Assembly: GCA_003525075.1 (NCBI GenBank) | Contig: DQFO01000010.1 | Coordinates: 43,597 to 107,596, forward strand | DNA length: 64,000 bases | Origin: Clostridiales bacterium | Lineage (GTDB): Bacteria; Bacillota; Clostridia; TANB77; CAG-508 | Direction of reading: 5' to 3' | Shown: positions 26,184 to 35,093 of the stretch, piece after piece | Numbering within the stretch: position 1 is the stretch's first letter | How the letters are laid out: every line of letters starts with the position of its first letter | The notes under the pieces: model-generated | What the model was told of the DNA's origin: nothing | What the model saw: the letters and a program-made list of their open reading frames with translations, nothing else | The model's database searches: none | Program-made: the position numbers and the translations under genes

Positions 26184-29138
26184 CTATTCACCTCCAAAAA
26201 TATCTAATTCAGAATTTTCTTGAACATTGTTAAACTCTACTGCACTTTCTATCATATCCAAACAATTTTTTCTAACTAAATCACTTGATTTTGAACTACG
26301 ATTGTTTTGCACTGCTCTTTCTGCTATCTCCTCCCTTGCAGACTTATCATTAATAACTCTGTCTAATTGATTTCTGCTTTCTAAACTATTCTTATACTTG
26401 TATACTTCTAATGCTTTTTTATCTGCTTCCTCAATGCTATAAGAACTATTATGTTTTCTTAAGTAATTTGAATATCTAAAAATTTTCTTTTGCTCATTAA
26501 CATCTTGTATAGCAGATTTTACAACTATATGTTTTGCTCTTCTAATCATTTCATCTGATTTTGCACCATAAGTGTTTTTAAATTCATCTTGAACATCATC
26601 TCTTTCAGACCAATCTTTAGCTATTCTATTTTTTCTTTCGTCATCTGAACTGCCATAATTTACTTCTCTAGCTACTCCTTTTGCAAACTTCTTGCCACTT
26701 TTATACACTTTTCCTCCAAGGGCAATTCCTCCTGCTAAAGACCCCATTGCCTCTTTGGCTGTATATTTTCCATCTGTCAAACTAACTCCTGCTTGTACAG
26801 CAGCTGTTGTTACTCCAACTGTTGCTTGTACAGCCCCTTTCAAAACTTTGTCTGTTAATAATTCTTGAACATTTTCACCAGCTGTTTTGTCAAAATTCCA
26901 AACAGGTTTTATGGCTTTCTTTCCTAATGCCTTTACTCCACTTATAGTTCCTCTTCTAAATCTATCTAAAGTACCTCTATCTTTATATTCATTTTTCTTT
27001 GTTTGTTTTTCTTCATTTTCTGGATTAGTTTCTGTATTATTTTCATCTGTATTATTCATATTTTCATTTGTATTTTGGTTAGTAACTATTTGTTGAGGAA
27101 CTTGTCCTTTAGCTTTATTTCTAAGTTCCATTTCTTCCTCATATTTTCTCATTTCTTCTTTATTATTTGCTTTTTTTGCCATTTCATATTGTAATTTTAA
27201 TTGTTCATCACTAAGATTTGAATATGGTCTCTCCAAAAATGCCTGAGGATTTCCATGATTTCTTATATATTTATTTTGTAATATTCTCTTATGTAGAACA
27301 TTATAATATTTTTGTGCCTCATCAATTTCTCCTCTTTCTAAATGCCATCTCATCTTATCTAATAATTGATTTGAATTTAGATGTGAATATTCATCATTAT
27401 ATTGTAATGGAATATTATTTTTTTCAAATGGATCTTCATTAGCTTTTATTGCTGCTCTTAAAATTTTAAATCTTCCTTCTGTTACTCTATTATATGGACT
27501 ATTATGTCCTTTTCCTTCTATTAATCCATCTTGTTTTAGTTTATTAAATGCTTCTTCAAATGATTTTGTTTGTTCTCTCTCTTTCTTAAATTCTTCATCT
27601 GCCAAATTCTCCCTAGTCTTAAGAATTCCTTTATCAAGTAACAAAGACTCTGGTGCTACTTCCTCTTCGTCATCATAGTCATCCCATTGATCATCATCAT
27701 CAGTATCTGTATTTAAGTTATTTTTATCATCACTACCATTTTTACTTGTTTCTTTTATTTTTGGTGCTGGTGGTGGTGCAAACATTCTTTTAGCACCATT
27801 CATAACTGCTGATGTCATTGCCGCAGCCCCAATAGTTTTTTCAAGTCCATTTTCCATTCCTTTTCCAGCTCTTCCAAATCCAAATATTTTCTTAAACATT
27901 TTTTCTGCATTTGCCATAAAGAACAATGCTATAATTGCATATATTGGATTTTTTACTGATATTTGCACAGCTGTTCCTATTAATAAATTATATAATAATA
28001 AATGAACTGGTTGTAATAATGCTGTATATATATATTCTTTTAACCAGAAATCAAACCCTCTTGCTTTTCCTCCACCTTTTTTATCTAATGGATACATCAT
28101 TGCAACAAGTGGTGCAACAAGTGTTAAAATTGCCATTTTTAACATTCTTTTAAAATATATAAATGTAAATTTAAAAGTTAATGTTATAAATGCTATATAT
28201 ATGATAACATATCCTAATTGATTTGTTAGTGAATTTTCTTGTGCTTGAAATCTAGCTAATCCCATAAAATTCGTGATAAATGTTTTATCACCAAATGTAA
28301 CTTTTATATTTCCTATACTTTTACCAAGTAAAGTAGTGAATTTTTGAATTAAAACTATTATAAATGCCATTATATAATGCATTATAAATATTAAAAACAT
28401 AGCAATAACCCAATTTATTAATGCACTTTTATACTCTGCTTTTTTTCCTGCTGATGAACTAAGTATAATTTTAATACCTAAATATATAAGAATTGATAAT
28501 AATCCAATAACAGCTATATATCTCAAAACTTGATACCATATTGAAACCATTTTTCTTAATGAATTCCATCCTGTTGATTCATTTTGTTTTACTTCACCAT
28601 TTTTTACAGTATTTCCTCCAATAAAATCAATTCCAAAAACGTCAATTTCTCCTTTAAAAATTTCCTCTGGTGTATATTTAAAATTTGGATATTTTAAATC
28701 TGGTAAATTGCCAAATGCATTTTTAAATTCATTAATCTCACTTTCCGTATATGTTTTACTTGTATTTGCTTCTAACAATTTTGAATTATCAACTTCGTCC
28801 CATGAAACCATCATACTTTCAAATGAAGTTCCCAACATGCACTTAGTCAATATTGACATTATAGCATCTCCAATTGCTCTAACTATTTCTACTAGTGGAC
28901 CTAATAATGTTCCTGAGTCATCATTAATATCTGCGCCTAAATTATCATCATCTGCATTTGTAACATCTTGATCTGGGTCTATTGTTTCTTCCGTAGTACT
29001 TGCTGTTGTACCAGATGTAGTACTCTGTGTTACTGTTGTAGCCGAAGTAACTGCATATATAATACTACTATAATTAAATTGAAATAAAATATTCATTAAT
29101 ATAATACATGTTAATAATTTATATACAATTTTTTGCAC
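26184..29138 (-). CDS. VirB6/TrbL-like polytopic protein, paralogue 3
   Basis: 984 residues, GTG start at 29138 after GAGGTGA. Signal-like N-terminus, a Thr/Ser-rich then acidic luminal stretch, the motif YTPEEIFKGEIDVFGIDF (~158-175) shared with the two upstream paralogues, six or so membrane segments (~200-425), then a ~550-residue cytoplasmic tail. The tail has an acidic run (TDDDDQWDDYDDEEE), Gln/Asn/Glu-rich sequence, and the shared block TTAAVQAGVSLTDGKYTAKE (~780). Core resembles VirB6/TrbL channel proteins of T4SS; the long tail is unusual. This copy is the most diverged of the three. Confidence 0.75.
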   Translation of the reverse strand: MQKIVYKLLTCIILMNILFQFNYSSIIYAVTSATTVTQSTTSGTTASTTEETIDPDQDVTNADDDNLGADINDDSGTLLGPLVEIVRAIGDAIMSILTKCMLGTSFESMMVSWDEVDNSKLLEANTSKTYTESEINEFKNAFGNLPDLKYPNFKYTPEEIFKGEIDVFGIDFIGGNTVKNGEVKQNESTGWNSLRKMVSIWYQVLRYIAVIGLLSILIYLGIKIILSSSAGKKAEYKSALINWVIAMFLIFIMHYIMAFIIVLIQKFTTLLGKSIGNIKVTFGDKTFITNFMGLARFQAQENSLTNQLGYVIIYIAFITLTFKFTFIYFKRMLKMAILTLVAPLVAMMYPLDKKGGGKARGFDFWLKEYIYTALLQPVHLLLYNLLIGTAVQISVKNPIYAIIALFFMANAEKMFKKIFGFGRAGKGMENGLEKTIGAAAMTSAVMNGAKRMFAPPPAPKIKETSKNGSDDKNNLNTDTDDDDQWDDYDDEEEVAPESLLLDKGILKTRENLADEEFKKEREQTKSFEEAFNKLKQDGLIEGKGHNSPYNRVTEGRFKILRAAIKANEDPFEKNNIPLQYNDEYSHLNSNQLLDKMRWHLERGEIDEAQKYYNVLHKRILQNKYIRNHGNPQAFLERPYSNLSDEQLKLQYEMAKKANNKEEMRKYEEEMELRNKAKGQVPQQIVTNQNTNENMNNTDENNTETNPENEEKQTKKNEYKDRGTLDRFRRGTISGVKALGKKAIKPVWNFDKTAGENVQELLTDKVLKGAVQATVGVTTAAVQAGVSLTDGKYTAKEAMGSLAGGIALGGKVYKSGKKFAKGVAREVNYGSSDDERKNRIAKDWSERDDVQDEFKNTYGAKSDEMIRRAKHIVVKSAIQDVNEQKKIFRYSNYLRKHNSSYSIEEADKKALEVYKYKNSLESRNQLDRVINDKSAREEIAERAVQNNRSSKSSDLVRKNCLDMIESAVEFNNVQENSELDIFGGE

Positions 29139-29154
29139 ATTTTCACCTCATTCT

Positions 29155-32058
29155 TTATGTTGTTTTGCTATCAAAATATCTTATTGATGCACTTACTGCT
29201 TTTTCTTCTTTTCTTGTTTTTTCTGCTTTTTCTGTATCCATTCCTTTTGTAATTGAATCCAAATATTGTTTTTCTCTCTTTGGATTATATGTAATTGATG
29301 ATATATTCTGTTTTTTCCTCTTCTTTTTATGTGTAAGTATAGACATTGCAATTACATCTTGTTTATCTCTTTCTTTATCAATTGCCTTTTCCTTAGCTCT
29401 TCCTGTTAAGTTTGCAGTTTCTGGATTTTCTTCAACTTCTTCTTTTGCAACTGCATTAGAATATGTTATACATTGTTTTATTTCATCCAAATCTATGAAG
29501 CCTCTTGTTACATAATTATCTACAATTCTATCTCTATACTCTCTCCATTCATTTCCATATTTTTCTTTACAGAATTGTATTACATCATCTCTATTTTTAA
29601 AGTTTTCTTTATATACTTCCATCTTTTCATTTTTATCATATCCCTCAACATACCCTGTTCCGAAAGTATCTATAATATTATCCGTCTTTTTAGTACCATA
29701 TGCATATCCTACTGAAAAAGATGCTAATGCCTCTGTTGGTTTATAATGACCATCTGTTAAACTTATTCCAGCTTGAACTGCAGCTGCCGTAATTCCTATT
29801 CCAGCTCCAACAGCTCCTTTAGCTATATTTCTTACAAACCTTTTTCCATTATATTTTGCAGTTCTATTTACATCATATATTGGTCTTATTGCCCTTTTCC
29901 CTATAGCTCCTATACCACTACCAATTCTCATAGCTACTCTTCCACCTCTAGAATTTGCTATATTTGACATTGTCTGTCCTACAGGTGTTTCGAGTGCTTG
30001 TGCAGTTAAATCTTTTCTTTTTTCATGCATACTTCTCATAAGTTGTTTTATTGGTTTTTTATTTGCTGGTAATTCACTTCTAGGAATTATATCACCTAAT
30101 AACTTTGGTCTTCCAATTGGCTCTTCTATATCTTGATCTTGAATATTATTATTATTGCTCAATCTATGATTTGTATTATCACCTATTGGTCCATTATTAT
30201 TTTCATCATCATCTATATTTTCTCTATCATCATCTGCTGATGTTGGAGATTGTGTAGTTTGTATTGAATCATTTAATAATTCTGCTGTTTTATAATCTTT
30301 ATTTAATGCTCCTGGATATCCAATTGCTTTTGATGAATTTGCTCCATTGCCTTTTTTTCCAACTAATTTTTTTACACCATTAGCTGCAGAAACCATTGAA
30401 ACGGCACCAAGTCCTCCAACCATTCCTTCACGAGCTTTATCAAATCCAAATATCTTTTTCAACAATCTTTCTGCTTCTGTTAGAAATGTTAAAACTGCAA
30501 TTGCATATAATGGATTTTTTACAGCAATTCCCATTGCTGAGCTAACCATTACATAATATAATAAATAATGTACTGGTTGAATTAATGCATTAAAAAAATA
30601 TTCCTTTATCCACATTGAAAAACCTTGCGCTTTTCCATCAATAGATTTATCTATTGGATATGTAAATGCTACAATTGGTGCAATTAATGTTAAAAATGCA
30701 ATATTTAAAACTCTTTTTAAATAAATAACTGTAAATTTTATTGTATATCCTACAAGCATTATATACATAATTTCATATCCAATCTTTACTGCAATTGTAT
30801 CATATTCTGTACAAAATCTTACTAATCCGATTAAATTAGTTGCAAATGTATCATATCCATTTCCGCCAACAACTCTTAGAAGTGGCATACTTGCTCCTAA
30901 TTTATCATTAAACATATTTATTGCTGTAATTATAAATGACATTATATAATGCATAGAATATAAAATAGCTAATCCAACAATCCAATCTATTATTAATTCT
31001 TTATATTTAGCCCTATTTTTTGTATTTGCACTTAACATTATTTTTATACCAATATATATTAATACAGATAAAAATCCAACTGTTGCTATTAATCTTAATG
31101 CCTTATACCAATTAGCTAATGCTTGTCTTACAACTCCTAGTCCTTCTGCTTGTCCAACACCAGAAATAAAATCAATATTTAATAAACTTATTTTACCAGC
31201 AAATATTTCTTCTGGACTATAATGAATATGAGGATATTCAACATTACTTATTTTTCCTTTAGAACCTAAATAACAAAGAATTTGATTATTTAAAGAAAGA
31301 TCAAACATTGTATCTATATTTCTACTGTCAACAACTCTACATTTATCTATATAATTTGTTTTTACATAATTTGTTATTTGGGCCTGATCTGTTACATCAG
31401 AATACATAAATTTTTGAATAATTCCTAGTAAAGTATCTGCAACACAGTTAACCAAAAAAAAGAATGGTTTTAATAATACTCCTCCTATGTCCCAATTAGT
31501 ATCTCCTGAATATGTTTTTCCACCAACAATCATTTCATTTGTAAAATTTATGAAACTTGAAGATTTAGCTTCTTCATTTTTTTTCGTAGTATTATCTGCT
31601 CCTGTATTTTTTACAACCTTAATATTACTTATTTTCATTTCTGTATATCTACCATCTGTATTATCATCTGTTATATATTGACTTTTAGAACCAGTTTCAC
31701 ATTTCATTTCAAAGCCTAATACTATTGTTGTATTGTCATCAATTTTTATAATTTTACCTTCAGATGATGTAATTTCTCCTGCAGTAGTATCATTTAAATC
31801 AATTCCACATAGATCAGCAAGTTCTTCTACTGTTCCAGAATAAGAATATGCTTCTTCTAATTTACTTCTTAACTCTTCAACTAATTTTTTTCTTAATTCT
31901 GAATATGTTTCTTCTCCAACATTTCCTTCTGCAACACTTATATCATCCAAATTTTCATTTGTTGATTCAGCTAATACTATATTGCAAAATAACCAGTTAA
32001 GTAAAATAATTATTATACTTACACAAATCAATATTTTATTAAAAATATTTTTTTTCAT
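29155..32058 (-). CDS. VirB6/TrbL-like polytopic protein, paralogue 2
   Basis: 967 residues. Signal peptide (~8-30, ending LAES), a ~160-residue exported part, GGVLLKPFFFLVNCVAD (~192-208), HIHYSPEEIFAGKISLLNID (~277-296), a cluster of membrane helices (~315-535), then a cytoplasmic tail with acidic/Asn-rich linker, the block KRFVRNIAKGAVGAGIGITA leading to AVQAGISLTDGHYKPTEAL, and NRDDVIQFCKEKYGNEWRE. Nearly every block is matched in paralogue 1. Probably an inner-membrane channel component. AGAGGTG is 5 nt before the ATG. Confidence 0.78.
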   Translation of the reverse strand: MKKNIFNKILICVSIIIILLNWLFCNIVLAESTNENLDDISVAEGNVGEETYSELRKKLVEELRSKLEEAYSYSGTVEELADLCGIDLNDTTAGEITSSEGKIIKIDDNTTIVLGFEMKCETGSKSQYITDDNTDGRYTEMKISNIKVVKNTGADNTTKKNEEAKSSSFINFTNEMIVGGKTYSGDTNWDIGGVLLKPFFFLVNCVADTLLGIIQKFMYSDVTDQAQITNYVKTNYIDKCRVVDSRNIDTMFDLSLNNQILCYLGSKGKISNVEYPHIHYSPEEIFAGKISLLNIDFISGVGQAEGLGVVRQALANWYKALRLIATVGFLSVLIYIGIKIMLSANTKNRAKYKELIIDWIVGLAILYSMHYIMSFIITAINMFNDKLGASMPLLRVVGGNGYDTFATNLIGLVRFCTEYDTIAVKIGYEIMYIMLVGYTIKFTVIYLKRVLNIAFLTLIAPIVAFTYPIDKSIDGKAQGFSMWIKEYFFNALIQPVHYLLYYVMVSSAMGIAVKNPLYAIAVLTFLTEAERLLKKIFGFDKAREGMVGGLGAVSMVSAANGVKKLVGKKGNGANSSKAIGYPGALNKDYKTAELLNDSIQTTQSPTSADDDRENIDDDENNNGPIGDNTNHRLSNNNNIQDQDIEEPIGRPKLLGDIIPRSELPANKKPIKQLMRSMHEKRKDLTAQALETPVGQTMSNIANSRGGRVAMRIGSGIGAIGKRAIRPIYDVNRTAKYNGKRFVRNIAKGAVGAGIGITAAAVQAGISLTDGHYKPTEALASFSVGYAYGTKKTDNIIDTFGTGYVEGYDKNEKMEVYKENFKNRDDVIQFCKEKYGNEWREYRDRIVDNYVTRGFIDLDEIKQCITYSNAVAKEEVEENPETANLTGRAKEKAIDKERDKQDVIAMSILTHKKKRKKQNISSITYNPKREKQYLDSITKGMDTEKAEKTRKEEKAVSASIRYFDSKTT

Positions 32059-32093
32059 TACATCACCTCTCTAAATATTAAAGTAACTTTTTT

Positions 32094-32130
32094 AATTACA
32101 CTCTCTTAAATATACTAAAAGAGTGTAATT
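32094..32130. repeat. Intercistronic hairpin between VirB6-like paralogues 1 and 2
   Basis: AATTACACTCT (32094-32104) and AGAGTGTAATT (32120-32130), perfect 11-bp arms with a 15-nt loop. On the transcribed strand it is followed by A's, not T's, so it is not a terminator; a role in mRNA processing or stability is possible. Confidence 0.6.
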
Positions 32131-32143
32131 CATAAAAATCGCC

Positions 32144-34420
32144 TTATTTTTCTAAGTATTGGTTATATCTTCTTATTGCTTCATCTTCATTTCGTATTGT
32201 ATTTGCTGCTGTTTCTGCTTGTGTTTGACTCATTCCTTTTGTTCTTGCAGCAATTAATTGTCTTTCTTTCTTCTCATTATATGGTGTTCCAGAAGTTCCT
32301 TCCTTAGCTTTTCTCTTTTGAACATTCTTTATTGCCATTGCTGTTAAGTCTTGTTTATTTCTTATCTCAATTTTTTGTTTTTCAGTTAAATTACTATTAT
32401 TTTTTGTAAGTTCAGCTGTTGCATTATTTGAATATTTCATCATTTCTTTCATTTCACTTAAATCTGTGAAACCTCTTGGAACAAAGTTATTTACCATTCT
32501 ATCTCTTTGTTCTCTCCAATCATCTCCATAATTTTCTTTACAGAACTGAATTACATCATCTCTATTTGAGAAATCTTCTTGGAATGCTTTCATTTTTTCT
32601 GGCTTTGTATAACCATCTCTATAACTAGATGTAAATGTATCTACAACCCCTCCTGCAGCATTACCTGCAAATCCATAGCCAGCAGCAAATGATCCTATAG
32701 CTTCTGCTGGGCTATATTTACCATCTGTTAAACTTATTCCAGCTTGAACTGCCGTTGCTGTAAGTCCTACAGCTGTTCCAACTGCACCTTTTGCGATATT
32801 TCTAACCAGTCTCTTTCCATTATACTTGCCACTTTTGTCAAAATCATATATTGGTTTTACCGCTTTTTTCGCAACCGCAAGTGCTCCTCTTCCAACTTTT
32901 GATTTTCCAACTCTGGAATTTTTCATTCTATCTGCTAATTGACGTATTGGTGTCTTTCCATTCTGTTTAATTGGTTCCATATTTCCATTAAACTGAGGTG
33001 GTGGTGGTAAATTACTATCATCACCATTATTTTGTTGTTGCGATTGATGTTGTTGTGATTGTTGCTGCTGTTGTTGTTGAGGTGGTGGTGGAGGTGGTGG
33101 TGGCGGATCATCATGATCATGTTCATCTTCATGTGCCTGTGCAGCCGCTGCTCCTGCAGTTGCGCCTGCTGCACCTGCCGCACCTAATGCTGCACCTGCC
33201 GCACTAAGTTTATCATCTTTAAAATCTTTTATTAATGCACCTGGTGATTGCATCTTACTTGCATCAGGTCCACCTTTTGGTCCTTTTCCTAACATTCCTT
33301 TTAAACTTGATGCTATAGCTGCACCTGCAATTGCATCTTGCATTCCTTTTACTGTTCCTCCGCCAGCTTTATCAAATCCAAATATCTTCTTTAATAATCT
33401 TTCTCCTTCTGGCATAAATGCTAATACAGCAATTGCATATAATGGGTTTGTTCCTGATATTCTCACTGCAGAACCAACTAAAACATAATATAGTAAAAAG
33501 TGCATTGGTTGTAATAAAGCATTAAATATGTATTCTTTTACCCACATATCAAATCCTTGTGCTTGCCCATCTGCCATTTTATCAATTGGATATGTAAAAG
33601 CAACTATTGGAGCAATCAATGTTAAGAATGCCATATTTATCAATCTCTTTAAATAAATCATTGTAAACTTAAATGTGTATACTGTTAACATTGTATATAA
33701 TATCAAATATCCAGTTCTAAATAATAAATTATCTGACTGAACACAAAATCTTACAAGTCCAATTAAATTTGTATTAAATGAAAATGAACTTGCTGTTCCC
33801 TTTACAGAAACATTAACATATTGCATTGAATTTGATAACATTGTATTAAATTTAGAAATTACTACAATTATAAAACTCATTAAATAATGTAAAAAATACA
33901 ATATAGCAAAACCAATTATCCAGTTTATTATCCATTCTTTATATTTTGCCTTGTCTTTCGCTGTTGAACTTATCATTATTTTTATGCCTGTATATATCAA
34001 TACAGATAAAAATAATACAGTTGCAATCAATCTTAATATTTTATACCATGATGCTATTACTGATCTTACAGTTTTCAAACTTGAAGTCTGTCCCTGACCA
34101 GAAATAAAATCAATATTTAATAATCCAACTTTTCCAGCAAATATTTCTTCACAACTATAATGAATATGTGGTATAGCAAAATCTTTACCAGCTTCCCAAA
34201 AATCTGTTCTCGATATACGAGTTGTTATAGTTTCTGTAGGATTTCCTGCATCAAATAGTTCATCTTTTTTTTCACCATTTACAACATCAAATACATCTCC
34301 TATAATAGAAGCAACTTTTGCTAATGGACTTCCTTCATCTTCATTTGATAACATTACATTTTGCATTATAGCATTTACTGAATCTAATATTGATTGCCAA
34401 AAGAATGTTAATGGTTTCAT
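32144..34420 (-). CDS. VirB6/TrbL-like polytopic protein, paralogue 1 (main part, after frameshift)
   Basis: 758 residues from the ATG at 34420, beginning MKPLTFFWQSILD, which matches residue ~197 onward of paralogue 2. It has HIHYSCEEIFAGKVGLLNID, the membrane cluster, FGFDKAGGGTVKG, and a tail with an Ala-rich run, a His/Asp patch (HEDEHDHDD), nine prolines, then a Gln-rich tract, followed by the shared block AVQAGISLTDGKYSPAEAIG and NRDDVIQFCKENYGDDWRE. The exported N-terminal part is in the preceding reading frame (34341-35024). One base fewer near 34432 would join them into a ~959-residue protein. It may instead be reinitiated at 34420. Confidence 0.75.
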   Translation of the reverse strand: MKPLTFFWQSILDSVNAIMQNVMLSNEDEGSPLAKVASIIGDVFDVVNGEKKDELFDAGNPTETITTRISRTDFWEAGKDFAIPHIHYSCEEIFAGKVGLLNIDFISGQGQTSSLKTVRSVIASWYKILRLIATVLFLSVLIYTGIKIMISSTAKDKAKYKEWIINWIIGFAILYFLHYLMSFIIVVISKFNTMLSNSMQYVNVSVKGTASSFSFNTNLIGLVRFCVQSDNLLFRTGYLILYTMLTVYTFKFTMIYLKRLINMAFLTLIAPIVAFTYPIDKMADGQAQGFDMWVKEYIFNALLQPMHFLLYYVLVGSAVRISGTNPLYAIAVLAFMPEGERLLKKIFGFDKAGGGTVKGMQDAIAGAAIASSLKGMLGKGPKGGPDASKMQSPGALIKDFKDDKLSAAGAALGAAGAAGATAGAAAAQAHEDEHDHDDPPPPPPPPPQQQQQQQSQQHQSQQQNNGDDSNLPPPPQFNGNMEPIKQNGKTPIRQLADRMKNSRVGKSKVGRGALAVAKKAVKPIYDFDKSGKYNGKRLVRNIAKGAVGTAVGLTATAVQAGISLTDGKYSPAEAIGSFAAGYGFAGNAAGGVVDTFTSSYRDGYTKPEKMKAFQEDFSNRDDVIQFCKENYGDDWREQRDRMVNNFVPRGFTDLSEMKEMMKYSNNATAELTKNNSNLTEKQKIEIRNKQDLTAMAIKNVQKRKAKEGTSGTPYNEKKERQLIAARTKGMSQTQAETAANTIRNEDEAIRRYNQYLEK

Positions 34421-35024
34421 TAATATTCCGTCCTACAGCATTTTTTATCCAACTTGGTCCACCATCATCTATATCATAATTACCTTTTCCAGTTGCCATA
34501 TCATGTTTATCTTGAACATCTTGTTGAACTTTATCAGTCATTGTGTCATTTAGATCTTTTCCAGCTTCATTAGATGCATCTATATCTGATTTTCCTTCAT
34601 CTTTTGCTTTGTCATAAGTATCTTTTGTTTTTTTAATTTCATTATAAGCATTTAAATAATATGTATCATCAATGTCTTCTGCTTTCAAATTTTCATTTAA
34701 ATATGGCTCACTCTCTATAAAGGCATTTTTAATTTTAGTACTTCTATCTTTTTCTGGTATCAATGCCACTGCCAACCATTTAGTCATCGCATCTACATAC
34801 TCATCACCATATACCTCTTTTGTTGGTCTTGGATCCTTACTATATAAAAAATTTGTATAAACTGTAGAAGCCAATGTTTGATCATTCTCAATTTTTGTAA
34901 CTAAAGCTTTCAAATCATCATAACTACTTGCAAAAGATATATTAGGTATCACAATATTTGCAAATATTACCAAAACTAAAAATATTGCAAAGACTCTAAT
35001 AAATTGCTTATGTTTTTTTAACAT
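34341..35024 (-). CDS. VirB6-like paralogue 1, N-terminal exported part (frameshifted ORF)
   Basis: 227 residues: signal peptide (~10-33, ending SFAS) and a charged extracytoplasmic domain. The first ~199 residues correspond in position to the exported part of paralogue 2; after GPSWIKNAVGR the frame diverges and ends 28 residues later, while the continuation ILMKPLTFF lies in the +1 frame. The two frames overlap by 80 bp. A separate functional gene cannot be excluded, because GGAGGAGGTG precedes this start and a weak AGGA precedes the next. Confidence 0.65.
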   Translation of the reverse strand: MLKKHKQFIRVFAIFLVLVIFANIVIPNISFASSYDDLKALVTKIENDQTLASTVYTNFLYSKDPRPTKEVYGDEYVDAMTKWLAVALIPEKDRSTKIKNAFIESEPYLNENLKAEDIDDTYYLNAYNEIKKTKDTYDKAKDEGKSDIDASNEAGKDLNDTMTDKVQQDVQDKHDMATGKGNYDIDDGGPSWIKNAVGRNINETINILLAINIRFSKCYNAKCNVIK

Positions 35025-35093
35025 TATTTTTCACCTCCTCCTTTTCTGTCTTAAATCCAACAACATATTTCACATTTTGCATTTTAAACTCCA

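Noticed and set aside
33000..33110. Repeat array that might suggest CRISPR
   Set aside because: It is coding low-complexity (CAA/CCA-like codons), with no spacers and no cas genes. No CRISPR array was seen anywhere in the window.
32935..33207. Antisense frames rich in His, Val and Asn within the low-complexity part of the VirB6-like gene
   Set aside because: They are shadows of the proline/glutamine triplet runs.
34440..34470. Programmed -1 frameshift at the AAAAAAT run before the VirB6-like joint
   Set aside because: A -1 shift leads to a stop codon within eight codons; joining the two frames needs a +1 shift or loss of one base.
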